Below, piece by piece: positions 8,983 through 17,812 of a stretch of 64,000 bases of DNA. The translations under genes were made by a program, and so were the position numbers. Position 1 is the first letter of the stretch. Each line of letters begins with the position of its first letter. The notes under the pieces are model-generated. The model had not been told where the DNA came from, did no database searches, and saw only the letters and a program-made list of their open reading frames with translations. The stretch is from a bacterium BRH_c32 (GTDB lineage Bacteria; Bacteroidota; Ignavibacteria; Ignavibacteriales; Melioribacteraceae), in assembly GCA_001516025.1 (NCBI GenBank), contig LOEU01000010.1, positions 1 to 64,000 on the forward strand, written 5' to 3'.

Positions 8983-10052
8983 TTAGTTTTTTGCAGCATT
9001 TGTAATGCCTTATTATAAACAGTATCCACATTCAATTCTTTGATGCACTTGAATTGAATGTCGGTACGGCTGCAAGTTAATGGTCGAGGCGAATAGAAAA
9101 AACAAGGAGAGCATTCAAGTTCCAAACTCGCAATCTCATAATTTGTTTCCCACGGATAAATGTAATTCTTATTCGTTGGTCCAATAATAGCAATTACATC
9201 TCTCTTCATTGCGGCGGCTGTATGCATAAGGCTCGAATCATTTGTAATAAATAGATCTACTTTTTCTATTATTGCGGCTGTTTGAGTAAAGGTATTTGTA
9301 TCGACCGAAAAAGCTAAATCTTTTTTAATTTTATTTATAACTCCCATTTTTAAATCGATTTCATCCGGTCCGCCAAACAGTAAAATCTTTGCATCGAATT
9401 TTTCAATTAATTTATTACCGAGCTCCGAGAATTTTTCAATTTCCCATCTTCTTTTTTCATGATTTTTTAATGTATTACACCCCGGATGAAAACCAATTAA
9501 TAATTGATTTTCGTCCTCTTTAATTTTCGAAACAAATTGATTTGCATATTCAGTTTCATCAGAGTTAAGAATTACCCGAAGTCCTGAAATCTCAGGTCCT
9601 ATTACTCCGGTTAATTTCATGACTAATTTTATATTCTCTTCAACGTTATGCACCGAATCATTTTCTTTAACTTTAACATTATTTAAGAATCCTAGCTCTT
9701 TCATATTGCTTCTGAGATATTCAATTCCCGCTCTTTTGGGTGCACCAATTAATAAACTAATTAAATTATATTCTTTCCTATTAGAGGGATAAACGTTTAT
9801 TACTGCATCATATTTGTTTTTGCGAAGCTGCATTACAAATTTGAGTGAATCTAATTTTGAGTTTTTAAGAAAATCGAAATAATGGATTGTATTTATCTCT
9901 GGCAGGCGTTCATAAATATCTTTTACACCTTTGAACATTATCAGAGCATCTATCTCAGAAGATGGTAGAGTTTTTTTAAGGAATGACAATGCCGGAGTGA
10001 ACATTAAGGCATCTCCGATTCCCGATAGTGCTATTACTAAGATTTTTTTCAT
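8979..10052 (-). CDS. Glycosyltransferase family 9 (heptosyltransferase-like)
   Basis: 357 residues. The first Rossmann domain opens with ILVIALSGIGDALMFTPALSFLKK (4-27), the GT9 acceptor-side signature. The donor domain carries LLIGFHPGC (184-192) and ITNDSSLMHTAAAMKRDVIAIIGPTNKNYIYPW, which is the ADP-heptose binding loop. GT9 enzymes add heptose or related sugars to the LPS core at the inner face of the inner membrane. hldD, which makes the ADP-heptose donor, is in this same window (26785-27765). It is not obviously operonic: the upstream DUF2723 gene ends in a terminator. Confidence 0.88.
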   Translation of the reverse strand: MKKILVIALSGIGDALMFTPALSFLKKTLPSSEIDALIMFKGVKDIYERLPEINTIHYFDFLKNSKLDSLKFVMQLRKNKYDAVINVYPSNRKEYNLISLLIGAPKRAGIEYLRSNMKELGFLNNVKVKENDSVHNVEENIKLVMKLTGVIGPEISGLRVILNSDETEYANQFVSKIKEDENQLLIGFHPGCNTLKNHEKRRWEIEKFSELGNKLIEKFDAKILLFGGPDEIDLKMGVINKIKKDLAFSVDTNTFTQTAAIIEKVDLFITNDSSLMHTAAAMKRDVIAIIGPTNKNYIYPWETNYEIASLELECSPCFFYSPRPLTCSRTDIQFKCIKELNVDTVYNKALQMLQKTN

Positions 10053-10063
10053 GTAGGTATTAT

Positions 10064-10090
10064 AAAAAACATCCCGCTTTAGGCGGGATG
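10064..10090 (-). terminator. Rho-independent terminator after the DUF2723 gene
   Basis: An 8-bp perfect stem, CATCCCGC (10070-10077) with GCGGGATG (10083-10090), is followed on the minus strand by a six-U run (10069-10064). It lies between the DUF2723 gene and the GT9 gene, so GT9 probably has its own promoter just downstream. Confidence 0.85.
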
Positions 10091-10100
10091 CTTTATGTGA

Positions 10101-13001
10101 TTATTTATTCTTGTTTTCTAAATATTTCGTATTCTGTGCTTTTTCATTTTCATATTTCTGAATGAGCATCTTTATATTTTGTGATTCATGAGGCGCGATA
10201 GACATCAATGAATTTAGTAGTTTTATTGCTTCATCATACATTCTTAGATTTTCGTAATGTGTCAGTAATAAATCATAAGGATTATACCAACTGGAATAAT
10301 CCGAAGGATTAGCTTCCAATTTTGCTTTTGCCTCATTTATTACTTCTTTAGCGTACGATTCATACTGAGAATTAGCATGAGCACTAAATAATATTTTAGC
10401 TACGTCATGTTTAATTCGATAATCCATTGGTATTATAGAACGTGGTATTTTCTCTTCCATCTTATCCAATACTTTTATCGCTTCTTGATTATTCTGCTGC
10501 TGATTAATATAATTAAGAGCCAATCTTATAAATCCATTTCTATAATTTTGAGTTAAGCGAACATGATTTTCATCATAGAAAATATTTTTATTATTCAGAC
10601 CGCGGAACTTGAATCCGGGCTGATAAGTTTTGCTGTATCCCTGCGGTTCTTCCAAAAATTGTTTTCTCATAATATCTACATCGATATATTCCATCCCTGA
10701 ACGAGAAACTAATTTTTTAGGAGTTACACGCATCGCCATACCTTCCATCTGAAGATAATCATCAAGTCCGAGCTTGCTATCATCAGAAACTGTAACCGCA
10801 TAATAAATCGGACGTTTCCATTGAGCATTAAGTAACATATCAAGAACAATAATATCTTGTGTTCTAATTGCCCTGATATCGCCGAATTGAATTGTATTGT
10901 TCATTCTCCATGTCATATAGCCGGTGGCGGTAGTTAGCGAATCTGTAATTCCCCAATCCTTGATAGTGGCTGCATCAATAGGAATCTTCATATCCTGCGG
11001 ACTGAAACGTTCCGGTCCAATATTATCGATCTGTTCATCGGTCAAGGACAATTCCACTTTTGGAGCTCCGTAAGGAGAAGTATTTTTAAGCTGCTTTATA
11101 TACCAAGGTGTATTTAATAGACTTAAATTTGCCACTCTTACATCTCGCCTTACACCTTCGACATCTTGAAGATACCAAAGCGGAAATGTATCATTATCTC
11201 CATTTGTGAATAGTATCGAATTAGGTGCTACACTTTGGAGCATGTTATAAGCATAATCCCATGGCACATAATTATCAGATCTATTATGCTCAAAATAATT
11301 TACTGCGAGCATATTCACAGGGATTAAAATAACTGCAAGAGAAAGCACTGATATCTGCATCCATTTAACTGATGGTTTATTAGCAAAAGATTCAGTTATC
11401 AATTCATAAATTCCTCTGGTGCCGAGTGCTATCCAAATAGAGAAGACGAAGAAGGCACCGACATAGAAATAATCCCTTTCACGCGGTTGCGGCTCCTGCT
11501 GATTTTGATAGAATGCCGTCAGATAACCGAGGAAGACAAACATCGTAAGGAATACCGCTCCCATTTTCCAATCTTTTTTGAATTGGTAATAAACACCAAA
11601 TAGAGCGAGGAGAAATGGTATTGCCCAATATTTAGTTATATCAACTCCCACATCCTGATAAGTCGATTCTCTGCCGATATAATTCCACATTAAGTAACGG
11701 TTGAACATATGATCCATCTGATAATTCCATGCGAAATCTAAATCACTCGAATAATTGGTATAGATGTTCTGTTGATGAGGCTCCATCGAGAATCTTCTTT
11801 TGAAAGTAGGGAAATCGCCATACTGCTCGCGATTTATATAAGACTCTAATTCAGAAAATGTTTTCGGGCTATTCATATTAATCGGAGGTTCTTGATTAGC
11901 GCGAATGATAATCATCGCCACGGAAGTTACTCCGAGAAGAGCGAAGAAGAATGCTTTGAAAACAAAATTAAATGTTGGTTTATCTTTCTTTTTACTCCAA
12001 TAAATTCCAAAGCCGAGCAATGCGAACATAATCACAATTACGGAAGTATCAACAACAACATTATTTCCGCCGATAGTTGAGATAAATTTTGGAACATATT
12101 TTACCATTCCCGGATAAACGGAGATAAGTGTGAGACCGCCTATAACAATCGGGATGTAAAATGAATTTCTTTGGAAAATCTTTTTGTAAAATGCTCCCAT
12201 ATAAAGAGCGGAGACAGCAATAAAAATCAGTAAATATTTTTGGTCAATCTGTTTGAACATATCTTGTGATGGAGCTGCTGCATCAGTTTCTGAAATCCAC
12301 ATTAACATTGCTACAACAATTATTAACCCTACATGACCTAGAAAAATAAATCCTGTTTTCTTTAAGGTTTCTTCATCTGTTAAATATTTTCTAAAGATTA
12401 CAACCATTGCCACAGGGACACTTGCTAATACAGCCATTAAATGGACACCGGTGGAAAGGCCAAGCAGATATGCAATTAGAAGCAGATATTTTTCATTATC
12501 CGGTTCGTCTGCATTCTCGTTCCATTTAACTAAAAGCCAAACGACGAAAGCAATAAAGAATGTTGAAAGAGCATAAACTTCGGCTTCAACTGCATTAAAC
12601 CAAAATGTATCACTAAATCCTAATGAAAGAGCACCTACTGCTGCGGATATAAAAGTCGCCAATGCATCCATCAAATTATTATATACTTTACCTTTATAGT
12701 TCTCGATTAACTTAATAGCTATTAAGTAGAGAAATAGCACAGAAAAAGCAGATGAAAGAACAGAGATAGCATTTACTCTTGAACCAATATTTTCTGTGAA
12801 TGGTATCATCGAAAATATTCTGCCAAGAATAATAAAGAAAGGTGTTCCGGGAGGATGGGGCACTTGCATCGAATATGAAGACGCAATAAACTCACCACAA
12901 TCCCAAAATGAAACTGATGGCTGAACTGTCATAAAATATACAGCCGCCGCAACTGTAAATACTGCTAATCCAATAAAATTCTGGAGTTTCTTAAAATTCA
13001 T
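10101..13001 (-). CDS. DUF2723 multi-pass glycosyltransferase-like protein with TPR tail
   Basis: 966 residues. The N-terminus holds the DUF2723 signature (SFWDCGEFIASSYSMQVPHPPGTPF, about 31-55), with the acidic DxxE and PHPPG elements shared with GT-C/O-mannosyltransferase-like enzymes. About twelve membrane helices extend to roughly residue 560. A large soluble part follows with NGDNDTFPLWYLQDVEGVRRDVRVANLSLL, and the last 130 residues are helical and TPR-like (YRNGFIRLALNYINQQ, YDEAIKLLNSLM). Proteins of this type are widespread in Bacteroidota, and the eukaryotic homologue TMEM260 is an O-mannosyltransferase. Protein O-glycosylation is therefore plausible here but inferred. The small gene upstream lies 30 bp away. 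Confidence 0.82.
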   Translation of the reverse strand: MNFKKLQNFIGLAVFTVAAAVYFMTVQPSVSFWDCGEFIASSYSMQVPHPPGTPFFIILGRIFSMIPFTENIGSRVNAISVLSSAFSVLFLYLIAIKLIENYKGKVYNNLMDALATFISAAVGALSLGFSDTFWFNAVEAEVYALSTFFIAFVVWLLVKWNENADEPDNEKYLLLIAYLLGLSTGVHLMAVLASVPVAMVVIFRKYLTDEETLKKTGFIFLGHVGLIIVVAMLMWISETDAAAPSQDMFKQIDQKYLLIFIAVSALYMGAFYKKIFQRNSFYIPIVIGGLTLISVYPGMVKYVPKFISTIGGNNVVVDTSVIVIMFALLGFGIYWSKKKDKPTFNFVFKAFFFALLGVTSVAMIIIRANQEPPINMNSPKTFSELESYINREQYGDFPTFKRRFSMEPHQQNIYTNYSSDLDFAWNYQMDHMFNRYLMWNYIGRESTYQDVGVDITKYWAIPFLLALFGVYYQFKKDWKMGAVFLTMFVFLGYLTAFYQNQQEPQPRERDYFYVGAFFVFSIWIALGTRGIYELITESFANKPSVKWMQISVLSLAVILIPVNMLAVNYFEHNRSDNYVPWDYAYNMLQSVAPNSILFTNGDNDTFPLWYLQDVEGVRRDVRVANLSLLNTPWYIKQLKNTSPYGAPKVELSLTDEQIDNIGPERFSPQDMKIPIDAATIKDWGITDSLTTATGYMTWRMNNTIQFGDIRAIRTQDIIVLDMLLNAQWKRPIYYAVTVSDDSKLGLDDYLQMEGMAMRVTPKKLVSRSGMEYIDVDIMRKQFLEEPQGYSKTYQPGFKFRGLNNKNIFYDENHVRLTQNYRNGFIRLALNYINQQQNNQEAIKVLDKMEEKIPRSIIPMDYRIKHDVAKILFSAHANSQYESYAKEVINEAKAKLEANPSDYSSWYNPYDLLLTHYENLRMYDEAIKLLNSLMSIAPHESQNIKMLIQKYENEKAQNTKYLENKNK

Positions 13002-13031
13002 TATACCACCGGGAATTGATTTATTTTATTA

Positions 13032-13262
13032 TTAATTATCTGTTTCTGGTTTTTTGAAAAGATGATCGAAATTCTTTTTAGCTCTATTTACGTGATACTT
13101 CTCATATAAATTCATTAATCTCTGATAAGACAATTTATCTAAATCTTCATCGTCCTTGTGCCTTTTGACTAACATCTTATAATCGTCACGTTCCTCTTTT
13201 TCAAATTTCTTTTCGTATTTTTTTAGAATCTCGAAATATCTCTTTTGATCGAAATATGTCAT
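13032..13262 (-). CDS. Small highly charged protein of unknown function
   Basis: 76 residues, very rich in Lys, Glu, Asp and Tyr (KRYFEILKKYEKKFEKEE, then KRHKDDEDLDKLSYQRL). Probably all helical or coiled-coil, with no signal peptide or membrane segment. It sits 30 bp upstream of the DUF2723 gene in the same direction and is likely its operon partner. No family is recognised. I keep it as real because of its spacing, ordinary codon use and the lack of a competing frame. Confidence 0.6.
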   Translation of the reverse strand: MTYFDQKRYFEILKKYEKKFEKEERDDYKMLVKRHKDDEDLDKLSYQRLMNLYEKYHVNRAKKNFDHLFKKPETDN

Positions 13263-13343
13263 TTTTTTTATTCTCTGAAAATATATATCCCAAAAGTTAA
13301 TTAATTTTTGTTATAATATATAGTATAAAAAAAGGGAATATCA

Positions 13344-13985
13344 ATGCAATTATACAAAAGCTACAAACCGATTGTTTCTATTGTCCTTCCAACCTATAAT
13401 AGAGGCAAATTAATTGAGAGACCAATCAACTCAATTCTTAAACAAACGTTTGAAAACTGGGAACTAATTATTGTCGATGACGGGAGCGATGATGACACTT
13501 ATTCAATAGTAAATAAATATCTTATGAAAAATGAAAAGATACGTTATCTTAAACAGACGAACCGCAAACCACCATTAGCATTTAATACCGGTATCCAAGC
13601 TTCTATCGGAGAATATATTACTTTTATCGGAAGCGATGATGAATATAAATCAAATCATTTAGAATTCCGATTGAATTATTTTAATGAAGATAAATCATTA
13701 GATTTTATACATGGCGGATTAGAAGTAATAGGACGTCCATTTGTAAAAGATAAAAATGATCTAAGCCGAGAAATCGCAATCTCCGAATGTGTTGCCGGCG
13801 GAACATTCATCGGCAAAAGAGAAATCTTTTTAAGTTTGGGTGGATTCCAAGACCTCAAATATAGCGATGACTCCGATTTTTATGAAAGATTACTTAAAAC
13901 CGATTATAAAATTAAAAAAGTTGATGACCCCACTTATATCTATTACAGAGATACAGAGGATAGCATCTGTAATACAATAATTTAA
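13344..13985 (+). CDS. Glycosyltransferase family 2
   Basis: 213 residues. The GT-A fold begins with VSIVLPTYNRGKLIERPINSIL (11-32), then WELIIVDDGSDDDT (43-56; nucleotide-binding Asp pair) and the metal-binding DxD equivalent in YITFIGSDDEYK (90-101). An acceptor-side segment follows (GGFQDLKYSDDSDFYERLLK). It is shorter than most GT2 enzymes and has no membrane helices, so it is a soluble, minimal transferase. AAGGGA upstream of the ATG is the likely ribosome-binding site. Sugar and acceptor are unknown. It converges on the thioesterase gene with a 16-bp gap. Confidence 0.88.
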   Translation: MQLYKSYKPIVSIVLPTYNRGKLIERPINSILKQTFENWELIIVDDGSDDDTYSIVNKYLMKNEKIRYLKQTNRKPPLAFNTGIQASIGEYITFIGSDDEYKSNHLEFRLNYFNEDKSLDFIHGGLEVIGRPFVKDKNDLSREIAISECVAGGTFIGKREIFLSLGGFQDLKYSDDSDFYERLLKTDYKIKKVDDPTYIYYRDTEDSICNTII

Positions 13986-14001
13986 TATTTATAAGAAAAT
14001 T

Positions 14002-14427
14002 TTAGATTGTGTATTTTTCTAATATATCCGATGGGATTCTTACCGGTTTGCCTGATTCTATTGATACTAAAGAAAAATTTGCTTTCCCTTCGGCTGCAAT
14101 TTTCTTGGTATCTTTTCTGATAATCCAATAGTTGATTCTTACCTGTGCTCCGGCGATCTCCAAAATTTGAGTTTGGATAATTACATGGTCGCCCAAAAAG
14201 AGCGACCGTTTATAATCGATTGAAATTGAAGTTGCTACCCAAGTAAAACCGCGTTTTAGAAATTCATTCATCGGCACTTTATAATCTTTTGCCATCTGAT
14301 CGAATCGAGCAAATAAAAGATAATCAAGATATTTAGTCATGTGAACATGATTATTCATATCTATATCATCGGGACGGACTAAGAGTTCTGACTCGAATTT
14401 TGAATAAAGCGTTTCTTTACTTGTCAT
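14002..14427 (-). CDS. Acyl-CoA thioesterase, 4HBT hot-dog fold
   Basis: 141 residues. It has the hot-dog thioesterase pattern VRPDDIDMNNHVHMTKYLDYL (17-37), with the Asp of the RxxDxDxxxHVNN-type motif, followed by beta strands (ISIDYKRSLFLGDHVIIQTQI and GAQVRINYWIIRKDTKKIAAEGKANFSLV). It hydrolyses a CoA or ACP thioester; chain length is unknown. Its ATG directly follows the stop codon of the upstream membrane-protein gene (TAGATG), so translation of the two is probably coupled. Confidence 0.85.
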   Translation of the reverse strand: MTSKETLYSKFESELLVRPDDIDMNNHVHMTKYLDYLLFARFDQMAKDYKVPMNEFLKRGFTWVATSISIDYKRSLFLGDHVIIQTQILEIAGAQVRINYWIIRKDTKKIAAEGKANFSLVSIESGKPVRIPSDILEKYTI

Positions 14428-14943
14428 CTATTCTTTTATCAATTTTTTATATATGAAATAAAAAGCTGCGGTCAATAAAACTGTCGAAATCACTTGAGCA
14501 ATAATAGGAGTAGAAATTAGCTCTCCATTTATCCAACCCAAATTCAAGAAGAGACCTTTGAATGAATAATAAAATACTTTACTAATTAAAATACTTCCGA
14601 AAGCAGCGAAAAGAATATTCTTCATTGTTTTAGCCAAAATGAAAAAGGCAAAAATATTTATTGCTAATTCACTTGCAATGAGCACCGATTTCAATAAATA
14701 GGGGTGAGAAGAAACTACAAGCGAAATAAATGGAAGAAGCAAAGCTAATACGAGAGAATTATTTCTGTTTGTATATAAAATCGATAAAAGGACAATAATT
14801 CGCATCGGTTCAGCATAATAAAGAGGCACTGAGAACATGTGCGATATTGAAGGTATTAATAAAAATAGACCAACCATGATAAAATCAATGATAGCAAACT
14901 TAGCTAAGTTAAATTTTCTATCAATTACTAATGAATTTTGCAT
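14428..14943 (-). CDS. Six-helix membrane protein, possibly ECF transporter S-component-like
   Basis: About 171 residues from the ATG at 14943. I prefer it to the in-frame ATG at 14970 because GGAG lies 6 bases upstream of it. Six hydrophobic segments cover almost the whole chain. The size, the helix count and the short loop after helix 2 (YYAEPMRIIVLLSILYTNRNN) recall substrate-binding S components of energy-coupling-factor transporters, but no diagnostic motif is visible, so the family is unproven. The gene abuts the thioesterase gene with zero spacing. Confidence 0.55.
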   Translation of the reverse strand: MQNSLVIDRKFNLAKFAIIDFIMVGLFLLIPSISHMFSVPLYYAEPMRIIVLLSILYTNRNNSLVLALLLPFISLVVSSHPYLLKSVLIASELAINIFAFFILAKTMKNILFAAFGSILISKVFYYSFKGLFLNLGWINGELISTPIIAQVISTVLLTAAFYFIYKKLIKE

Positions 14944-15020
14944 ATAATCTCCGATATTTCTTGAATACAATATAATATATTAATATCTTATTTAAAATAA
15001 TTTTCAATTTTGGTGCAAAT

Positions 15021-15947
15021 ATGAAAAGAAGAGACTTTATAAGCAAGGGAATTGTTGGCGGAATCGCTGCCGGCTCACTTTTATCTATCCCCGGTTTTTA
15101 TTCTAAAGCAATCGCAAGACCATCCACAATGCAAAAATCAGATTATGATTTGGTCGCTATTAAAAATGGGGAACCGGATGTTATGTTTGATTCTGCAATT
15201 AAAGAACTCGGTGGAATAGGTAAGTTCGTTAAAAAAGGGCAGTCGGTTGTTATTAAACCTAATATCGGTTGGGATGTGGTCCCCGAAAAGGCTGCTAATA
15301 CAAATCCAAAGTTGATAAAGAGAATTATTGAACATTGTTTTAATGCAGGAGCTAAAGATGTTTATGTATTCGATCATACATGTGATGATTGGAAGAGATG
15401 TTATTCATCTTCTGAAATTGAAAAATATGCAAAAGATGCCGGCGCAAAAGTTGTACCCGGTAATACAGAATCATATTACCAGGAAGTAAAAATTCCAAAA
15501 GGTAAATCACTTAAAAAAGATAAAGTCCATGAATTAATTCTAAGCTCGGATGTTTTTATAAATGTTCCGGTTCTAAAGAGTCATGGCTCTGCTCGACTAA
15601 CAATCTCTATGAAAAATTTAATGGGTATTGTTTGGGATAGAGGTTATTGGCATCGCAATAATTTACAGCAATGCATTGCCGACTTCCCGACATTTCGCAA
15701 ACCGGACTTAAATATCATTGATGCTTATGCAGTAATGAAACAAAACGGTCCAAGAGGTGTTTCTTTGGCTGATGTTGTAGTAATGAAATCGCAAATTATA
15801 TCTACTGATATTGTTGCAGCCGATGCGGCGGCTGCGAAATTATTTGGTATCGAGCCGGCTGATATCCCTCATATCCAAAATGCTTTTGAATTAGGACTTG
15901 GGAATATCGATTTATCTAAACTCAATATTAAGAGACTTGTAGTATAG
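15021..15947 (+). CDS. DUF362 protein with Tat signal peptide
   Basis: 308 residues. Residues 1-32 are a twin-arginine leader: KRRDFISKG, a weakly hydrophobic glycine/alanine core, then AIARPS. Export in folded form therefore suggests a bound cofactor. The mature part is the DUF362 domain: AIKELGGIGKFVKKGQSVVIKPNIGW (55-80), NPKLIKRIIEHCFNAGAKDVYVFDH and FINVPVLKSHGSARLTISMKNLMGIVWDRGYWH. The domain is common beside ferredoxins; its chemistry is unknown. Only one or two cysteines are present in the mature protein, so it is not itself a classic ferredoxin. The next gene starts 2 bp after its stop, and that partner is an iron-sulfur electron carrier. Confidence 0.85.
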   Translation: MKRRDFISKGIVGGIAAGSLLSIPGFYSKAIARPSTMQKSDYDLVAIKNGEPDVMFDSAIKELGGIGKFVKKGQSVVIKPNIGWDVVPEKAANTNPKLIKRIIEHCFNAGAKDVYVFDHTCDDWKRCYSSSEIEKYAKDAGAKVVPGNTESYYQEVKIPKGKSLKKDKVHELILSSDVFINVPVLKSHGSARLTISMKNLMGIVWDRGYWHRNNLQQCIADFPTFRKPDLNIIDAYAVMKQNGPRGVSLADVVVMKSQIISTDIVAADAAAAKLFGIEPADIPHIQNAFELGLGNIDLSKLNIKRLVV

Positions 15948-15949
15948 TA

Positions 15950-17608
15950 TTGAAAAAGTTAAATCCGCTTAAAATATTCAGAATAATTTTGTCGGTAGTT
16001 TTTTTCGTACCTATACTAATTGTATTTCTCGATTTAGCCGATCTTGTTCCGCATGATATGAAATTAGTTTTCACTAATATTCAGTTCATTCCTGCATTCT
16101 TAAATATTGTTCAGAATCCTTTTGTCGATTTCGCAATATTCTTTTTGCTTATTTTAATTACACTTATATTCGGTCGTATATACTGTTCTAGTATTTGTCC
16201 ACTTGGCGTTTTGCAAGATATAGTTTATTATTTCGTCCTCAAGATTAATAAGCGAAAAAGATTTCTTTATGAAGACCCGAAAAATATTTTTAGATATTCT
16301 CTTCTAATCATATCGGTTGTTGTTTTCATTGCGGGCAATATTCTTTTATTCAATCTCTTAGATCCATATAGCTTATTCGGAAAGATGAGTGCAAACCTGT
16401 TGCGCCCTGTGGCAATGATTATCAATAACGGTGCTGCATCGGTTCTCACTTCATTTGATATTTATATGTTATATCCTGTTGATCTCTTTTTTCATTTTCC
16501 GGTTTTTCTTTTCTCCCTAGCGATGCTTGTCTTTATTGTTTGGTTAGTAACTAAAAAGGGAAGATTATATTGCAATATGATCTGCCCGGTCGGTACTTTC
16601 TTGGGATTGATTTCACGTTATTCGATATTCAAAATTAGAATCGTAGAAGATGATTGCACAAGCTGTAAAGTATGCGAAAAGAAATGCCGAGCAATGTGCA
16701 TTGATAGCAAAGGACAATTAATTGATTATTCAAGATGTGTGGATTGTTTCGATTGCATTTCCGCATGCTCCTCTAAAGCAATCGTTTTTTCAGCAAAGAA
16801 TCCGCTAAAGAAAGATACTCTGATTAAGACCGAAAGTGTTTGCAATAAATTAGATATGCGCATTGAAATTCCTTCGCAAGAAAATTTGAATAACAAGCAA
16901 CGGGATAGCTCAGAAACGAATTCAACAATTGATAATTCTAAGCGTGATTTCGTTAAAACAGTAATTGCAAGTTTTACGCTTCCGTCATTGATTTTAAGAG
17001 CAGCTGAAACTCCTAAAATTTATAAAAATTCTACAATAGTAGAAGATAAAAATTATTTAGTTACTCCTCCGGGAGCGAAAAGTATTGAACATTTTAATGA
17101 CTACTGTACTGCATGTAATCTATGCGTTACGGCTTGTCCAACCAAAGTATTACAGCCGACTTTTATTGAATATGGAATATTCAATATATTCCAACCCAAG
17201 ATGGATTACCATAAAGGGTTCTGTAATTTCGAGTGTAAAATTTGCAGCGATATTTGTCCTACCGACGCCATAATAAAAATCAATTCGCTTGATCAAAAAA
17301 AATTAGTTCAGATAGGAATAGCACATTTTATAAGAGAAAATTGTGTAGTAATTACTCAAGGGACTGACTGTGGTGCATGCAATGAACACTGTCCGACTAA
17401 GGCAGTAAAAATGATTCCTGAAGATAAATTGTTAGTTCCTAAAGTAGAAGAAGATTTATGTATAGGCTGCGGAGCTTGCGAACATGCCTGCCCAACGAAA
17501 CCGTATAAAGCTATATATGTGGATGGAAATCCAATACATTTAACTGCAAAAAAACCAATTGTCGAAAAACAAAAGGTAATCGATACTACCGAAGATTTCC
17601 CGTTTTAG
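15950..17608 (+). CDS. NapH-NapG-like polyferredoxin fusion (membrane quinol oxidase plus exported ferredoxin)
   Basis: 552 residues from a TTG, 2 bp after the DUF362 gene. Residues 1-225 are a NapH/NosR-type membrane part with four to five helices and two CxxxCP motifs (C79/C83 and C208/C212). Two ferredoxin sites follow (C236-C239-C242-C246; C263-C266-C269-C273). At 330-347 comes SKRDFVK plus a hydrophobic run, an internal Tat-like element with Lys in place of the first Arg. Then four more sites follow in NapG style: C386/389/392/396; C425/429/432/436; C465/474/477/481; C504/507/510/514. The protein probably takes electrons from menaquinol and passes them to periplasmic centres and the DUF362 partner. 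The two halves are separate genes in nap operons; no nap reductase gene is in view. Confidence 0.82.
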   Translation: MKKLNPLKIFRIILSVVFFVPILIVFLDLADLVPHDMKLVFTNIQFIPAFLNIVQNPFVDFAIFFLLILITLIFGRIYCSSICPLGVLQDIVYYFVLKINKRKRFLYEDPKNIFRYSLLIISVVVFIAGNILLFNLLDPYSLFGKMSANLLRPVAMIINNGAASVLTSFDIYMLYPVDLFFHFPVFLFSLAMLVFIVWLVTKKGRLYCNMICPVGTFLGLISRYSIFKIRIVEDDCTSCKVCEKKCRAMCIDSKGQLIDYSRCVDCFDCISACSSKAIVFSAKNPLKKDTLIKTESVCNKLDMRIEIPSQENLNNKQRDSSETNSTIDNSKRDFVKTVIASFTLPSLILRAAETPKIYKNSTIVEDKNYLVTPPGAKSIEHFNDYCTACNLCVTACPTKVLQPTFIEYGIFNIFQPKMDYHKGFCNFECKICSDICPTDAIIKINSLDQKKLVQIGIAHFIRENCVVITQGTDCGACNEHCPTKAVKMIPEDKLLVPKVEEDLCIGCGACEHACPTKPYKAIYVDGNPIHLTAKKPIVEKQKVIDTTEDFPF

Positions 17609-17802
17609 TCTGATTTGCAAAACTTACGATTATTCTCAACAGAATTAAATTTCATTATTGCATCAGTTGGTTATTGGTATATGGAACTTATTAGAAAAAT
17701 ATGTGGTATTAGTTTTTAAGATTTCTTCGGTTAATTATTCGTAAATTTATCTTCTACTTTTGAAAAATTAATTATTTATTTCATAAAAAAATGAAAAATA
17801 TT

Positions 17803-17807
17803 AGGAG
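17803..17807 (+). promoter_or_regulatory. Shine-Dalgarno of the FKBP gene
   Basis: AGGAG lies five bases before the ATG at 17813 and fixes that start. It shows that this genome does use Shine-Dalgarno sites for some genes. Confidence 0.7.
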
Positions 17808-17812
17808 TTGCA

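Noticed and set aside
15948-15952. Frameshift or fusion between the DUF362 gene and the polyferredoxin gene
   Set aside because: The stop of the first and the TTG of the second are 2 bp apart and both proteins are complete, so this is normal operon spacing.
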